From: Candidatus Thalassarchaeaceae archaeon
Lineage (GTDB): Archaea > Thermoplasmatota > Poseidoniia > Poseidoniales > Thalassarchaeaceae
Length of the DNA: 32,274 nt
NCBI GenBank assembly: GCA_029942125.1
Contig: JAPYUB010000009.1
Location: forward strand, 1 to 32,274
Direction: 5' to 3'
Part shown: positions 1-10,504 of the stretch, in pieces
How positions within the stretch are numbered: position 1 is the stretch's first letter
How the letters are laid out: each line of letters opens with the position of its first letter
Notes under the pieces: generated by a model
The model's database searches: none
What the model was told of the DNA's origin: nothing
The model's input: only the letters and a program-made list of their open reading frames with translations
Program-made: the position numbers and the translations under genes

Positions 1-3000
1 ATGGTGATTTCCGCTATTGATGGTGGCGGAAACACCGGCGGGTACTTCAGGCCCAGCATGGCCTCAACACGTGAAATCGTCTACGTTGACATCGATGATT
101 TGTCATGGAGGAACACCATCCTAGCCCACGAATTCCAGCACCTGCTACACAATGCCCGAGATCCATTCGAATACATCTGGATTGACGAAGGCAATGCAGA
201 CATGGCCGCTTTCCTCTGCTTTGGAGCATCCAACACGGTCATCGGACACGCCAATCAGTGGACCACAAACGCCAGCGCATCGGTTCGCTGGTGGAATCAG
301 CGCTTGGCTGATTATGGGGCAGGTTTCATGTTCATGCTCTTCCTTGCCGATAATCTCGGTGGAGGCTCGGCGATTCGCCAACTGGTGGCAGATACTCGAA
401 CTGGTGGGGCGGGAATTGTCCAACTAGCCCAGACACTGGGCCCAGGCAGCACACCAATCGGAACCACGATGACGGACATCTTCGCCAACTTCACGGCATC
501 GGTCACCCTCGACCATGGTACTCAAGCAGAATTCGGGCTCGATAACATCGACATGTACGAGACCTGTGGAGGCAACCAATTCTGTCGACTCCAACTCTCC
601 GGATCAAATCTGAACTGGGGTTCAATGTGGCAAAGTGGACCACACGATCTCGAAGGATGGGGCGCCCATGCATTCCGATTCAAGGATGGAACAGGATCGC
701 CTCTCAACATTATGATTCAGCCCACTGAGTTGGGCTTTGCCGCTACCACACTCACACACGATGCAGCCGCTGGTACTTGGTCGATGGAACAATTGAGATT
801 TGACCCCCTGACTGGAATTGGGACGGCCCTGATTCCTAGTTTTGGCAACATCACAGATGATGTGTACCTCATCGTCTGGTACGAGAGTGGTGTCGATGAC
901 TGCGACTATACCAGTCCGAATTGCGCCTTCCCTGGTGGAACGGAATATCCCATCGCTTCATTCGATGTGATGGCTGGACTCATCACCCAACCAGCTCAGA
1001 TTGCTGTCGCTCAAGAATTCACAAGCGATCGAGATCAAGATGGGGACCATGACACCGTCGAAGCGACCGTTGAGGTCACATCATCCGCTTTTTACGAAGT
1101 TCTGGACATTGAGGTCAAGGCTTACGATAACAACACCCTCCAAGATTCGCTTTCCTTCTCCATGGAAGCGGGTAACAATATCCCTGTTAATCGAACAGTT
1201 TGGTACACACCGCCATGGGATGGCGATTGGACTCTACATTTCACGATGAGGAATCAAATTGGAGAGATTGTCGATGAGGCTCTCACCCTCCCACTAACAT
1301 TGGCGAATATGGCACCAGTCGCTGAAGGAAGTGCGTCGGCGAATGCAACACAGACGTGGTTGCCTCTGCAATTCTTTGGTGCTGGATATGACCTATGGGG
1401 CCTTGGAATGACGAATGCGTCCTTCACCCACAATGAGACACCAATTGGATACAATTGGGACTTCGGAGATGGTTCATCCGGATCTGGTCTCAAGGATCCA
1501 CTGCGTGCTTGGCAGATTCCAGGGATGTACAATGTCACCTTGAGTGTAGTCGATCAAGGTGGAGGCGTCAGCTCGAACCAGATGTGGGAGATTAGCGTCA
1601 ATGACACCGAAGTTCCCGTCCCTCAAATCGACGTTGGTTCACCACCAGTAGCAATCTCAGACCCTTACACATTACTTACATCTCAACGGGTTCAATTCTC
1701 TGCAGCGAGGACTGATGACAATGTTCCGCTCAATCAATTAATCTTCACGTGGGACTTTGGAGACGGAACAATCCTCAATGGCCAAGGCCTCTACGACGTA
1801 TCACACGAATGGGCGACTGGGTCCTCGAACGGTACTGCATACAATCTGACCTTGTATGTTGACGACGGGGCACATGTAGCCAATATGACGGTCACCATTC
1901 TAATCATGAACAGGGTGCCACGGCAGGTTTGGTTTGAGGACATGGAGACCACAACCTTGACCCCTCTGCTGATGCCGACAGTATTCATCGATGATGATGG
2001 TACAATCATGTCTACGGATTGGTGGTTTGATGAGAATGTCAATCTGGATGGAGGCATTGTAACTCTGGCTTCACCATTTGTTTCCAACCACAGCACAGAT
2101 GCGAATCCATCACCTGCATGGGCAACCCCTGGTTGGAAGAATATCACAATCTATGCGATTGATAATGCAGGGGATGTAAGTTCCACTGTTTTGCGTGTTG
2201 AAGTCTTCAATCAACGTCCAGTGGCCATCTTCCCACGACCCGATGATGGAACTACCAATACAATGTACTCGTTCCTCTCCTCGTCATTTGATCCAGACGG
2301 AAATTCGGGCAACATGAGTCACAATTGGACCATCACTGGAATCCAAGACCCAATCACCAACAATCAGGTGAATCACATGTTCACAGTTCCCGGCGTCTAT
2401 GTCGTATCCTTGGTAGTCACCGATGAAAGAGGCCTAGACTCACTACCGAAGAGTTACACCATTCACATCGCAAATCCACTACCAATGCCGATGCTTTCTG
2501 TAAACGAAGCTTGGCTCAATGGAAACATTGTCACGATGCCTGGTTCGGATTTATCCGTCTACACTTGGCGTCGTACCTTTACAGATTTAGGGGATATTTT
2601 CGTTGCACCAGGAACAGTTCTTCGATTCTCATCAGATGGTTCACGAGACATGGATGCCGCCTTTGATGGCATGGATAACCCTGACCAGAATGCGGCAGAT
2701 TGGAATGGAATCGTCGACACCACCTGGAGTTGGGGTGATGCATCGCCACCCTCGCATGCATACGATGCATGGCACATCTTTGAGCAGCCCGGATTCTACA
2801 CTGTGACCCTGACTGTAAGAGACGGATATGGGACCGGTGACAGCAATTCAACAACGATTGGGGTCTGGGTTTCCAGCACGCCTGTAATTCTCTCAGAGGA
2901 AATCATCGGAGATGGAAGCGCATTCAGTGGTGAGATGAACATCATGGAAGCAATAGCTCAAGATGTTGACTTAGATTCAGGAATGAAGGCATGGCGAGAC

Positions 3001-3603
3001 GATGATGTGCTTTCAGATAGTGATAATGATGGCGTTGCTGACAATGATCAAGACACCCCGCTGAATGTGGATCTCGCCTATTGGTGGGATCTTGACGACA
3101 GTGTAGATGACGATGGAAATGGAAATTTCAATGATGATTGGACTACTAACCTCAACGTTCGAGAAGGACGGGGGATTGATGCGCAATGGAACGAATCAGG
3201 TGAATATTTGATTCGATTGATGGTCTGTGATGACACAGCAGTTTGCACAATTGAAACCTATGAAATCATCGTCCGAGACCCCGATGCAGCAGACGATGCA
3301 CTCGGAGATTTGTCATGGAAGGATCTGCTCCCTTCAGCCGATTCAGGGAGTTTGTACATCCTCATCCTCATCGCTCTAGTCCTGACCCTTGGATGGCTGG
3401 TCATGCGTGAGCCCGAAGAGATTGAAATGGAGGCTGAGGAAGCGGCCAGTACCTACGATGTTGCCGAAGTTCACACAGAAGGTGGAATTTTGGGCATGGA
3501 CCAGCACGCACCTCCCCCCAAGCCGACGCATTTGGCCAAGGAGGATCGCCGCAGCAAGGAATCGGGTTATGTGCGACCTGTCACCAGCAGACGCCGGCGG
3601 TGA
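1..3603 (+). CDS. HExxH metallopeptidase / multi-PKD surface protein with C-terminal anchor (5' partial)
   Basis: This is the 3' part of a very large secreted, membrane-anchored protein. The frame is open from base 1 and there is no signal peptide, so the true start lies before the window. An HEFQH zinc motif is at residues 43-47, with a likely third ligand Glu in WIDEG (about residue 63). This is the arrangement of gluzincin peptidases (M30/immune-inhibitor-like). About six PKD or PKD-like Ig modules follow, two with the classic WDFGDG core (about residues 485 and 583), others near 670, 760, 910 and 1025. A hydrophobic helix at about 1117-1136 is followed by a short basic tail rich in Arg/Lys, which implies an outside-facing enzyme anchored at the C-terminus. 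The role is inferred: degradation or binding of extracellular protein or polysaccharide. The next gene starts 5 nt after this stop, so the two are probably co-transcribed. The fold class is well supported; the substrate is unknown. Confidence 0.85.
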   Translation: MVISAIDGGGNTGGYFRPSMASTREIVYVDIDDLSWRNTILAHEFQHLLHNARDPFEYIWIDEGNADMAAFLCFGASNTVIGHANQWTTNASASVRWWNQRLADYGAGFMFMLFLADNLGGGSAIRQLVADTRTGGAGIVQLAQTLGPGSTPIGTTMTDIFANFTASVTLDHGTQAEFGLDNIDMYETCGGNQFCRLQLSGSNLNWGSMWQSGPHDLEGWGAHAFRFKDGTGSPLNIMIQPTELGFAATTLTHDAAAGTWSMEQLRFDPLTGIGTALIPSFGNITDDVYLIVWYESGVDDCDYTSPNCAFPGGTEYPIASFDVMAGLITQPAQIAVAQEFTSDRDQDGDHDTVEATVEVTSSAFYEVLDIEVKAYDNNTLQDSLSFSMEAGNNIPVNRTVWYTPPWDGDWTLHFTMRNQIGEIVDEALTLPLTLANMAPVAEGSASANATQTWLPLQFFGAGYDLWGLGMTNASFTHNETPIGYNWDFGDGSSGSGLKDPLRAWQIPGMYNVTLSVVDQGGGVSSNQMWEISVNDTEVPVPQIDVGSPPVAISDPYTLLTSQRVQFSAARTDDNVPLNQLIFTWDFGDGTILNGQGLYDVSHEWATGSSNGTAYNLTLYVDDGAHVANMTVTILIMNRVPRQVWFEDMETTTLTPLLMPTVFIDDDGTIMSTDWWFDENVNLDGGIVTLASPFVSNHSTDANPSPAWATPGWKNITIYAIDNAGDVSSTVLRVEVFNQRPVAIFPRPDDGTTNTMYSFLSSSFDPDGNSGNMSHNWTITGIQDPITNNQVNHMFTVPGVYVVSLVVTDERGLDSLPKSYTIHIANPLPMPMLSVNEAWLNGNIVTMPGSDLSVYTWRRTFTDLGDIFVAPGTVLRFSSDGSRDMDAAFDGMDNPDQNAADWNGIVDTTWSWGDASPPSHAYDAWHIFEQPGFYTVTLTVRDGYGTGDSNSTTIGVWVSSTPVILSEEIIGDGSAFSGEMNIMEAIAQDVDLDSGMKAWRDDDVLSDSDNDGVADNDQDTPLNVDLAYWWDLDDSVDDDGNGNFNDDWTTNLNVREGRGIDAQWNESGEYLIRLMVCDDTAVCTIETYEIIVRDPDAADDALGDLSWKDLLPSADSGSLYILILIALVLTLGWLVMREPEEIEMEAEEAASTYDVAEVHTEGGILGMDQHAPPPKPTHLAKEDRRSKESGYVRPVTSRRRR

Positions 3604-3607
3604 CCCA

Positions 3608-4576
3608 GTGATAGCCAAAGGACGGCGGCGCGGCACGACACTTGCAGTAATCCTGCTTCTCCTGCCATTGCTCTCTGTGATATCCTATGAGATGGGTATA
3701 GACTTCGCACCTGCCGCTTCAGCTGCTTCCGATTGCGGGCAAGGGGAACAACCGGGGGCTCTCGATGAGGATATGGTTGAAGATTTCAGGTTGACAGGAA
3801 GTGGGTGGCTTGGTGATGGTGACCGATGGGAGATTGCAGAGGATGAAGAAGACTATCAGATTACATACCGAGATCTGTCCAGTCTCTCGTCCTCATTCTA
3901 CACCTCATTCGTTCTGAACAATGATTCCGCAGTTGGTCTGAGAATGAATATGACCACAGGTTGGAAATACACCATCTGCATCAATATGCAGCCCCTCAAT
4001 GGGTCCGAGGATAGACCCATTGCAGATGTTTATCTGCTTCAAGAAAATGACTTCTCGCAATATGAATTCGATTTCGATTCCAGGCACGACGATTGGGATG
4101 GAATGCGAGAAGATATTGCACACTCGGCTCCTTGGTTACAGAACCTGATTCTGTGGCATCCTTTCAGAGATGTGCATTCATACGAGAAATTGGACAAGGT
4201 CGAGTTTGCGGTGGCACTGGATCATGAAGAGCGAAGTTATTCTATCTGGGACGATTATGCACAACCTGAGACGATGTTTTTGATGATTGAATCATGGAAT
4301 AACATTCGCGATTATGATGCCAAACCACAGGAATCCAACTACAGTGTAGATGTTACCGTTCTTGTCGAAGAGCGATTCTCCCTGCCAAACTGGACGGTGT
4401 CCATGGTTTGTTGCGGGGGACTGTTGGGGATTATGGCTTCACCGTTCCTCGTTCACCGACGTTACATGAAAGCAGGATTGGTCGCCATAGAAGCAGGCGG
4501 TGGAGACATGATGCCTCATCTCGAAACAGCGCCAAAGAAGCCTTCTGTGACACCGGCTCTAACCGAACAAGGGTGA
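3608..4576 (+). CDS. membrane-anchored extracytoplasmic protein, unknown function
   Basis: I do not recognise a family. The frame is open upstream to an ATG at 3389, but that stretch lies inside the preceding gene. I chose the GTG at 3608 because it is preceded by GGTGA and begins a textbook signal peptide: basic KGRRR, then a run of Leu/Val/Ile, then an Ala-rich cleavage region (APAASAAS). The product is about 322 residues. The exported part is acidic and aromatic-rich with many Asp/Glu. One C-terminal hydrophobic helix (about residues 265-285, containing CCGG) is followed by a short tail. The 5-nt gap from the metallopeptidase/PKD gene suggests translational coupling and a shared role at the cell surface, perhaps as a partner subunit. 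The stop at 4574-4576 directly abuts the stop of the convergent aroD-like gene. Confidence 0.75.
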   Translation: MIAKGRRRGTTLAVILLLLPLLSVISYEMGIDFAPAASAASDCGQGEQPGALDEDMVEDFRLTGSGWLGDGDRWEIAEDEEDYQITYRDLSSLSSSFYTSFVLNNDSAVGLRMNMTTGWKYTICINMQPLNGSEDRPIADVYLLQENDFSQYEFDFDSRHDDWDGMREDIAHSAPWLQNLILWHPFRDVHSYEKLDKVEFAVALDHEERSYSIWDDYAQPETMFLMIESWNNIRDYDAKPQESNYSVDVTVLVEERFSLPNWTVSMVCCGGLLGIMASPFLVHRRYMKAGLVAIEAGGGDMMPHLETAPKKPSVTPALTEQG

Positions 4577-5374
4577 TTATTCGTACTCTAGGATGCCCCA
4601 AGCAGTCCGCAAGTCGTTGATATTGATATGCCCCCGTTTGACCAATGAGTAATCTCGGTCAAGGGTGGTGTACACCAAGGGTTGTTTGAGTAAGGGTGCA
4701 TGAATTCGAGTCCAATCCCCTCCACGTCCGTTACCCATCAATGCGACGTTGATGTCACTATCTGACAGAGTATGAGCGGCTTCAAAGATATGAAGACTGG
4801 CCGAATGTTCAACGCCTTTGTAGCAACACTTGATGATGTCTCCAGCGTCAGAATTGGCCGTTACATATTCGATAATTTCTTCCGCGGATGATACTGCAGG
4901 AAGATGACTAGAAGCAATGATTGAGGTACCCTCCCCACAGGCCTTAACCAAGGCCTTACGAGCCTTCGACGCGATGGAAATCTCAAGATCAATCCAAGAT
5001 ACTTCACTCTCTATTGCAACCTTCAAAATCGCAACACGAGCACCCTCATCACCATGAAAATAACCCCCTTCAGCAGAGGAACGACAAGTGAAGATAACAG
5101 GAATCTGAATTCCATCCTTGAGAGTTTGGACTGAGGATTCAACCTCGACATCAGCAATGGGGCGCTGCTCCATAATCGGTTCCTGTTTCTGACTGACTTC
5201 ATCACCATCTTCATTCTTGATGATGATTGGATCGATTTCAATACGATTTACGTAGAGATTGTCAAAGCAAACTTCGACCACATCGGCGCCCGCAGCTGTC
5301 GCTCGGCTAGCATCACGAATCATGTCCTCAACGCTGTGTCCACGCAATGTTACGCAGATTTGAGTCTCAGTCAT
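4577..5374 (-). CDS. aroD: type I 3-dehydroquinate dehydratase-like protein
   Basis: Predicted to convert 3-dehydroquinate to 3-dehydroshikimate in the shikimate pathway through a Schiff-base lysine. The motifs appear in family order: VVEVCFD (residues 32-38, the usual substrate-binding Glu strand), TCRSSAEGG (96-104), the catalytic His in SSHLP (H157), and the Schiff-base Lys in DIIKCCYKG (K182). MGNGRGGDWTR (213-223) matches the C-terminal phosphate/carboxylate loop. It is divergent: an acidic insertion of about 25 residues lies at 48-72, and the usual APGQ near the C-terminus reads KRGHI. I chose the ATG at 5374 over a GTG at 5392 because a TATA-like GTTTAACC on the opposite strand (5398-5405) sits about 28 nt upstream, fitting a leaderless transcript. 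No other shikimate genes are nearby. The family call is fairly secure; activity is likely but not certain. Confidence 0.8.
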   Translation of the reverse strand: MTETQICVTLRGHSVEDMIRDASRATAAGADVVEVCFDNLYVNRIEIDPIIIKNEDGDEVSQKQEPIMEQRPIADVEVESSVQTLKDGIQIPVIFTCRSSAEGGYFHGDEGARVAILKVAIESEVSWIDLEISIASKARKALVKACGEGTSIIASSHLPAVSSAEEIIEYVTANSDAGDIIKCCYKGVEHSASLHIFEAAHTLSDSDINVALMGNGRGGDWTRIHAPLLKQPLVYTTLDRDYSLVKRGHININDLRTAWGILEYE

Positions 5375-5397
5375 CGAGGCGGGGACCCACACCCCCT

Positions 5398-5405
5398 GTT
5401 TAACC
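5398..5405 (-). promoter_or_regulatory. TATA-like box for the aroD-like gene
   Basis: Read on the minus strand this is GGTTAAAC. Its centre is about 28 nt upstream of the ATG at 5374, the spacing expected for an archaeal promoter driving a leaderless mRNA. It is a weak match to the consensus, so this is an inference from position and composition. Confidence 0.35.
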
Positions 5406-5507
5406 GTATTTGAGACCGCAGTGGCGCGAGCCCCCCCCTCTAAATTTTCTATTCGGACATAATTGAAGTGTCAATTCCAACGTAGTGATGCGGTTTCGAA
5501 TCGTAAT

Positions 5508-5532
5508 AAACAACGCGAAAACAGCGTTGTTT
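5508..5532 (+). promoter_or_regulatory. perfect stem-loop with T-run in the gyrB leader
   Basis: The arms AAACAACGC (5508-5516) and GCGTTGTTT (5524-5532) are exact reverse complements around a 7-nt loop (GAAAACA). The right arm runs into TTTT. It resembles an intrinsic-terminator or attenuator hairpin. It lies about 107 nt ahead of gyrB and cannot end the aroD-like gene, which is transcribed away from here. The AT-rich stretch at 5501-5513 could also be a promoter. Confidence 0.5.
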
Positions 5533-5587
5533 TACGAGAATAAGCGGAGCATTCAATAACCACCAGAGGCCACCAGAAAATGTCCCG

Positions 5588-5611
5588 TGAGGACCCCTTA
5601 GGGGGTCCTCA
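5588..5611 (+). promoter_or_regulatory. 10-bp perfect hairpin immediately upstream of gyrB
   Basis: The arms TGAGGACCCC (5588-5597) and GGGGTCCTCA (5602-5611) pair perfectly around a 4-nt loop, TTAG. The hairpin ends 27 nt before the gyrB ATG and leaves the Shine-Dalgarno-like GAGGG (5626-5630) free. It could act in the mRNA leader or, as a palindrome in DNA, as an operator or a supercoiling-sensitive cruciform. The role is inferred. Confidence 0.55.
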
Positions 5612-5635
5612 ACGAATATAGAAAAGAGGGTATAG

Positions 5636-7630
<1,995 letters not shown>

Positions 7631-7639
7631 GGTGATTTG

Positions 7640-10372
7640 ATGAGTGACGAAGATCTACCAGTAAATCCAACAGACAATCAAGTTCGACACACGATCGATC
7701 AAGAGATGACAACATCATACATCGACTATGCAATGTCTGTGATTATTGGACGTGCCTTGCCCGAAGTTCGTGATGGACTGAAGCCGGTTCACCGCCGCGT
7801 TTTGTTTGGCATGTACGAGGCAGGACATACATCTGACCGTTCATACTCCAAATCTGCCCGCTCAGTGGGTGAAGTCATGGGTAAATTTCACCCACATGGC
7901 GACCAATCCATCTACGACACAATGGTTCGCATGGCTCAGGATTTCAGTTTGCGATATCCATTGATTGATGGACAGGGAAATTTCGGAAGTATCGACGGCG
8001 ATAAGGCCGCTGCAATGCGCTATACAGAAAGTCGGCTACATCGATTGGCCAAGCACATGTTGGACGATATCAAGAAAGATACTGTGGATTTTCAACCGAA
8101 CTTTGATGATTCGGAACAAGAACCCCAGGTATTGCCTGCTCGATTGCCCAACCTACTCCTCAATGGAAGCGATGGGATCGCTGTAGGTATGGCAACAAAA
8201 ATTCCGCCACATAATCTGATAGAAGTGGCTTCTGCAGTCCATTTACACGTCGATCGGATCATAGAAGAGGGAGAAGAAAACGGTGACCCGGAAAACCTAC
8301 CAGCAATCGACGTGGGTGAATATATGCAACATATGAAGGGCCCAGATTTCCCCACGGGTGCAACCATTCATGGCGTCGATGGCATTCGTGATATGTACGA
8401 AACTGGGCACGGTAGATTCCATGTACGAGCCCATTCCGAGGTATTTGATGATGACAAAGGAAAGCGCATTGTGATTCATGAAATCCCCTACCAAGTAAAG
8501 AAAGCGGCGATGCTAATAGCCATTGCAGATTTGGTGAGGAAGGAAACTGTCAAGGGAATTCGAGATATTCGTGATGAATCGAGCAAAGAAGGCATTCGCG
8601 TTGTCATTGAAATCAAGCAAAATGCAGATCCGCATGCCGTACTAAATCAGCTGTATCGCTCCAGTCGCCTGCAAGAATCATACTCAGCTAACATGATGGG
8701 AATTATCAACAAACAACCGGTCCAACTAACTCTCCCTGTGATACTACACACATATGTACGACATCGAGAAGAAGTCATTCGACGTCGCACACAATTTGAT
8801 CTTGCAAAGGCCGAAGCACGTGCGCATATTCTCGAAGGGCTTGTCAAAGCACACGCACGTATTGATGATGTTGTAGCGGCTGGTAAAGGTGCAGATAGTC
8901 GTGAACATTTTGAGAAAGTTTTGCGCGGCGAGGTCACATTTGGAAAAATTTCTGCCTTCGATTTCTCAGAACCACAGGCCAAGGCGATTGCAGAACGCCG
9001 ACTCTACCAACTCTCAAAGATGGATACCCAGAAAGTAGACAATGAATTCAACGAACTCAAAATTGACATTACTGAATACAACTCCATTCTGGCAAGTCGT
9101 GGCCGACAACTGGAAATCCTGTTAACCGAATTGGATGAAATGGTCGAAAAACATGGCGATGAACGTCGCACCAATATCGATCCCATGCCACTTTCAATGG
9201 ATCGTGAAGATCTCGTCGAAGAACGTGCAATTGTCATCTCTCTTTCTGAGGACAATTACATCCGCCACCTTCCAGTTGAAGCATTCCGTGTGCAACATCG
9301 TGGAGGAAAGGGTCTCAAAGGAGTTACCACGAAAGATGAAGATTTCCCTAAATCCATCCTCACCTGCTTCAGCAAGGATCGCCTTCTCATCTTCACCGAT
9401 CAAGGACGAGTCTACGGACTCAAGGCGTGGGAAACACCGCAAGGTAGCCGTCATAGTCGTGGAAGCCACATTCGTAATTTGATTGAGCGATTGCGAGAGG
9501 AAGAAAAGGTCGTGACAATTCTCCCCATTTCCAAGGAATTGCAAGAAAATCCGGATGGACATTACCTAATATTTGCCACCCGCGAAGGAATTGTCAAACG
9601 CTCCAAGTTAGGAGATTATACACGCATCAATCGAAATGGTAAGTACGCCCTGAAATTCAAGACGGAAACTGATGCTCTGGTCGCTGTACGTGAAGCTACT
9701 GAGGAAGACCATGTGGTGATGGTGTCAAAATTCGGAAGAGCCTGTCGATTCAAACCGAGTCAAACAAAAGAAAATCCTGACGGGTCAATCGGATTCACTG
9801 TCAAGGTCCAAGGGCGGGTCACCGGTGGCGTACGTGGAATGAATCTCAAGAAAGCTGACGAAGTTGTCGGCATGATTGCCACGTCGAACGAGGAGACACA
9901 CGTACTGACCCTTTCTAAATTCGGCATGGCAAAGCGAAGCGTTCTCGGCGATGGTGAAATGCACAACGTACTCGACGCTCAAGGCGAACAAGTCTGGGAC
10001 GATCGGACTGGAAAACCAAAGTTAGAACGCGATGGTTATCGAAAGACCAATCGGGGTATGAATGGGGTGAGGACCATGAACCTCAATGAAGCCGCTGGGG
10101 ATGAAATTGTTCGCGTACACACCATCCCCGATTTAGGTGACCAAATCTTCCTCTTGACTGGAAAAGGCATGATGATTCGAGTCCGTGCCGACCAAACCAA
10201 AGAGACCACTGGTAAGGTGACCAAGGGCACGCGAGTGATGGAATTACGCGATCGTGACAAGGGTGGATTCGTTGACGAGATTATATTCTCAGCACGGCTG
10301 CCTGCAGTACTCATTGATGAAGAGGATGCTGAGCCTGAAGCCGAGCCCGTGGTGGATGATGAGGAAGAGTGA
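7640..10372 (+). CDS. gyrA: DNA gyrase subunit A
   Basis: DNA-cleaving subunit of gyrase. The breakage-reunion domain has GRALPEVRDGLKPVHRR (about residues 37-53) and the active-site Tyr in AAAMRYTES (Y128). The C-terminal wrapping domain has a GyrA box, QHRGGKG (about 552-558), which favours gyrase over topoisomerase IV ParC. Six-blade beta-pinwheel-like repeats follow, and the protein ends in a very acidic tail (about 20 residues). The ATG at 7640 is preceded by GGTGA (7631-7635); the TTG just before it is not needed. Length is 910 residues, within the family range. The quinolone-determining segment reads HPHGDQSIYD, so the residue matching E. coli Ser83 is Gln89. The tRNA-Ser gene lies 45 nt downstream on the same strand. 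Confidence 0.97.
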   Translation: MSDEDLPVNPTDNQVRHTIDQEMTTSYIDYAMSVIIGRALPEVRDGLKPVHRRVLFGMYEAGHTSDRSYSKSARSVGEVMGKFHPHGDQSIYDTMVRMAQDFSLRYPLIDGQGNFGSIDGDKAAAMRYTESRLHRLAKHMLDDIKKDTVDFQPNFDDSEQEPQVLPARLPNLLLNGSDGIAVGMATKIPPHNLIEVASAVHLHVDRIIEEGEENGDPENLPAIDVGEYMQHMKGPDFPTGATIHGVDGIRDMYETGHGRFHVRAHSEVFDDDKGKRIVIHEIPYQVKKAAMLIAIADLVRKETVKGIRDIRDESSKEGIRVVIEIKQNADPHAVLNQLYRSSRLQESYSANMMGIINKQPVQLTLPVILHTYVRHREEVIRRRTQFDLAKAEARAHILEGLVKAHARIDDVVAAGKGADSREHFEKVLRGEVTFGKISAFDFSEPQAKAIAERRLYQLSKMDTQKVDNEFNELKIDITEYNSILASRGRQLEILLTELDEMVEKHGDERRTNIDPMPLSMDREDLVEERAIVISLSEDNYIRHLPVEAFRVQHRGGKGLKGVTTKDEDFPKSILTCFSKDRLLIFTDQGRVYGLKAWETPQGSRHSRGSHIRNLIERLREEEKVVTILPISKELQENPDGHYLIFATREGIVKRSKLGDYTRINRNGKYALKFKTETDALVAVREATEEDHVVMVSKFGRACRFKPSQTKENPDGSIGFTVKVQGRVTGGVRGMNLKKADEVVGMIATSNEETHVLTLSKFGMAKRSVLGDGEMHNVLDAQGEQVWDDRTGKPKLERDGYRKTNRGMNGVRTMNLNEAAGDEIVRVHTIPDLGDQIFLLTGKGMMIRVRADQTKETTGKVTKGTRVMELRDRDKGGFVDEIIFSARLPAVLIDEEDAEPEAEPVVDDEEE

Positions 10373-10384
10373 ACAAACCACTCG

Positions 10385-10396
10385 CCTTAAATGAAA
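10385..10396 (+). promoter_or_regulatory. TATA-like element for tRNA-Ser
   Basis: CCTTAAATGAAA, just after the gyrA stop, is centred about 27 nt upstream of the first tRNA base, the right spacing for an archaeal promoter. This would let the tRNA be transcribed independently of gyrBA. Inferred from position and composition. Confidence 0.4.
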
Positions 10397-10417
10397 ATTG
10401 ACGGTGGAACGGCTGCT

Positions 10418-10504
10418 GCGACGTTCGCATAGCCTGGCCATCGCGCTGGATTGCTAATCCAGTGGGTTTTACCCGCGGGAGTTCAAATCTCCCACGTCGC
10501 GCCA
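10418..10504 (+). tRNA. tRNA-Ser (anticodon GCT)
   Basis: The 7-bp acceptor stem GCGACGT (10418-10424) pairs with ACGTCGC (10494-10500). A discriminator G and an encoded CCA (10502-10504) follow. The anticodon stem CTGGA/TCCAG encloses the loop TTGCTAA with anticodon GCT at 10453-10455, reading AGC/AGU Ser codons. A long variable arm with a GGG/CCC stem marks a class II tRNA, and the T arm is GGGAG-TTCAAAT-CTCCC. The D stem is weak (two G-C pairs plus an A/C mismatch), as is common in Ser tRNAs. No intron is seen. The last base is adjacent to the stop of the convergent surface-protein gene. Confidence 0.95.

Noticed and set aside
3389-3607. N-terminal extension of the second gene from the ATG at 3389
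   Set aside because: It lies inside the preceding gene in another frame and would put the signal peptide about 73 residues from the start.
5508-5532. terminator of the aroD-like gene
   Set aside because: That gene is transcribed away from this site, so it cannot end there.
9194-9562. 122-codon open frame antisense to gyrA
   Set aside because: It lies wholly inside the well-supported gyrA frame, shows no domain signature and looks like a codon-bias shadow.
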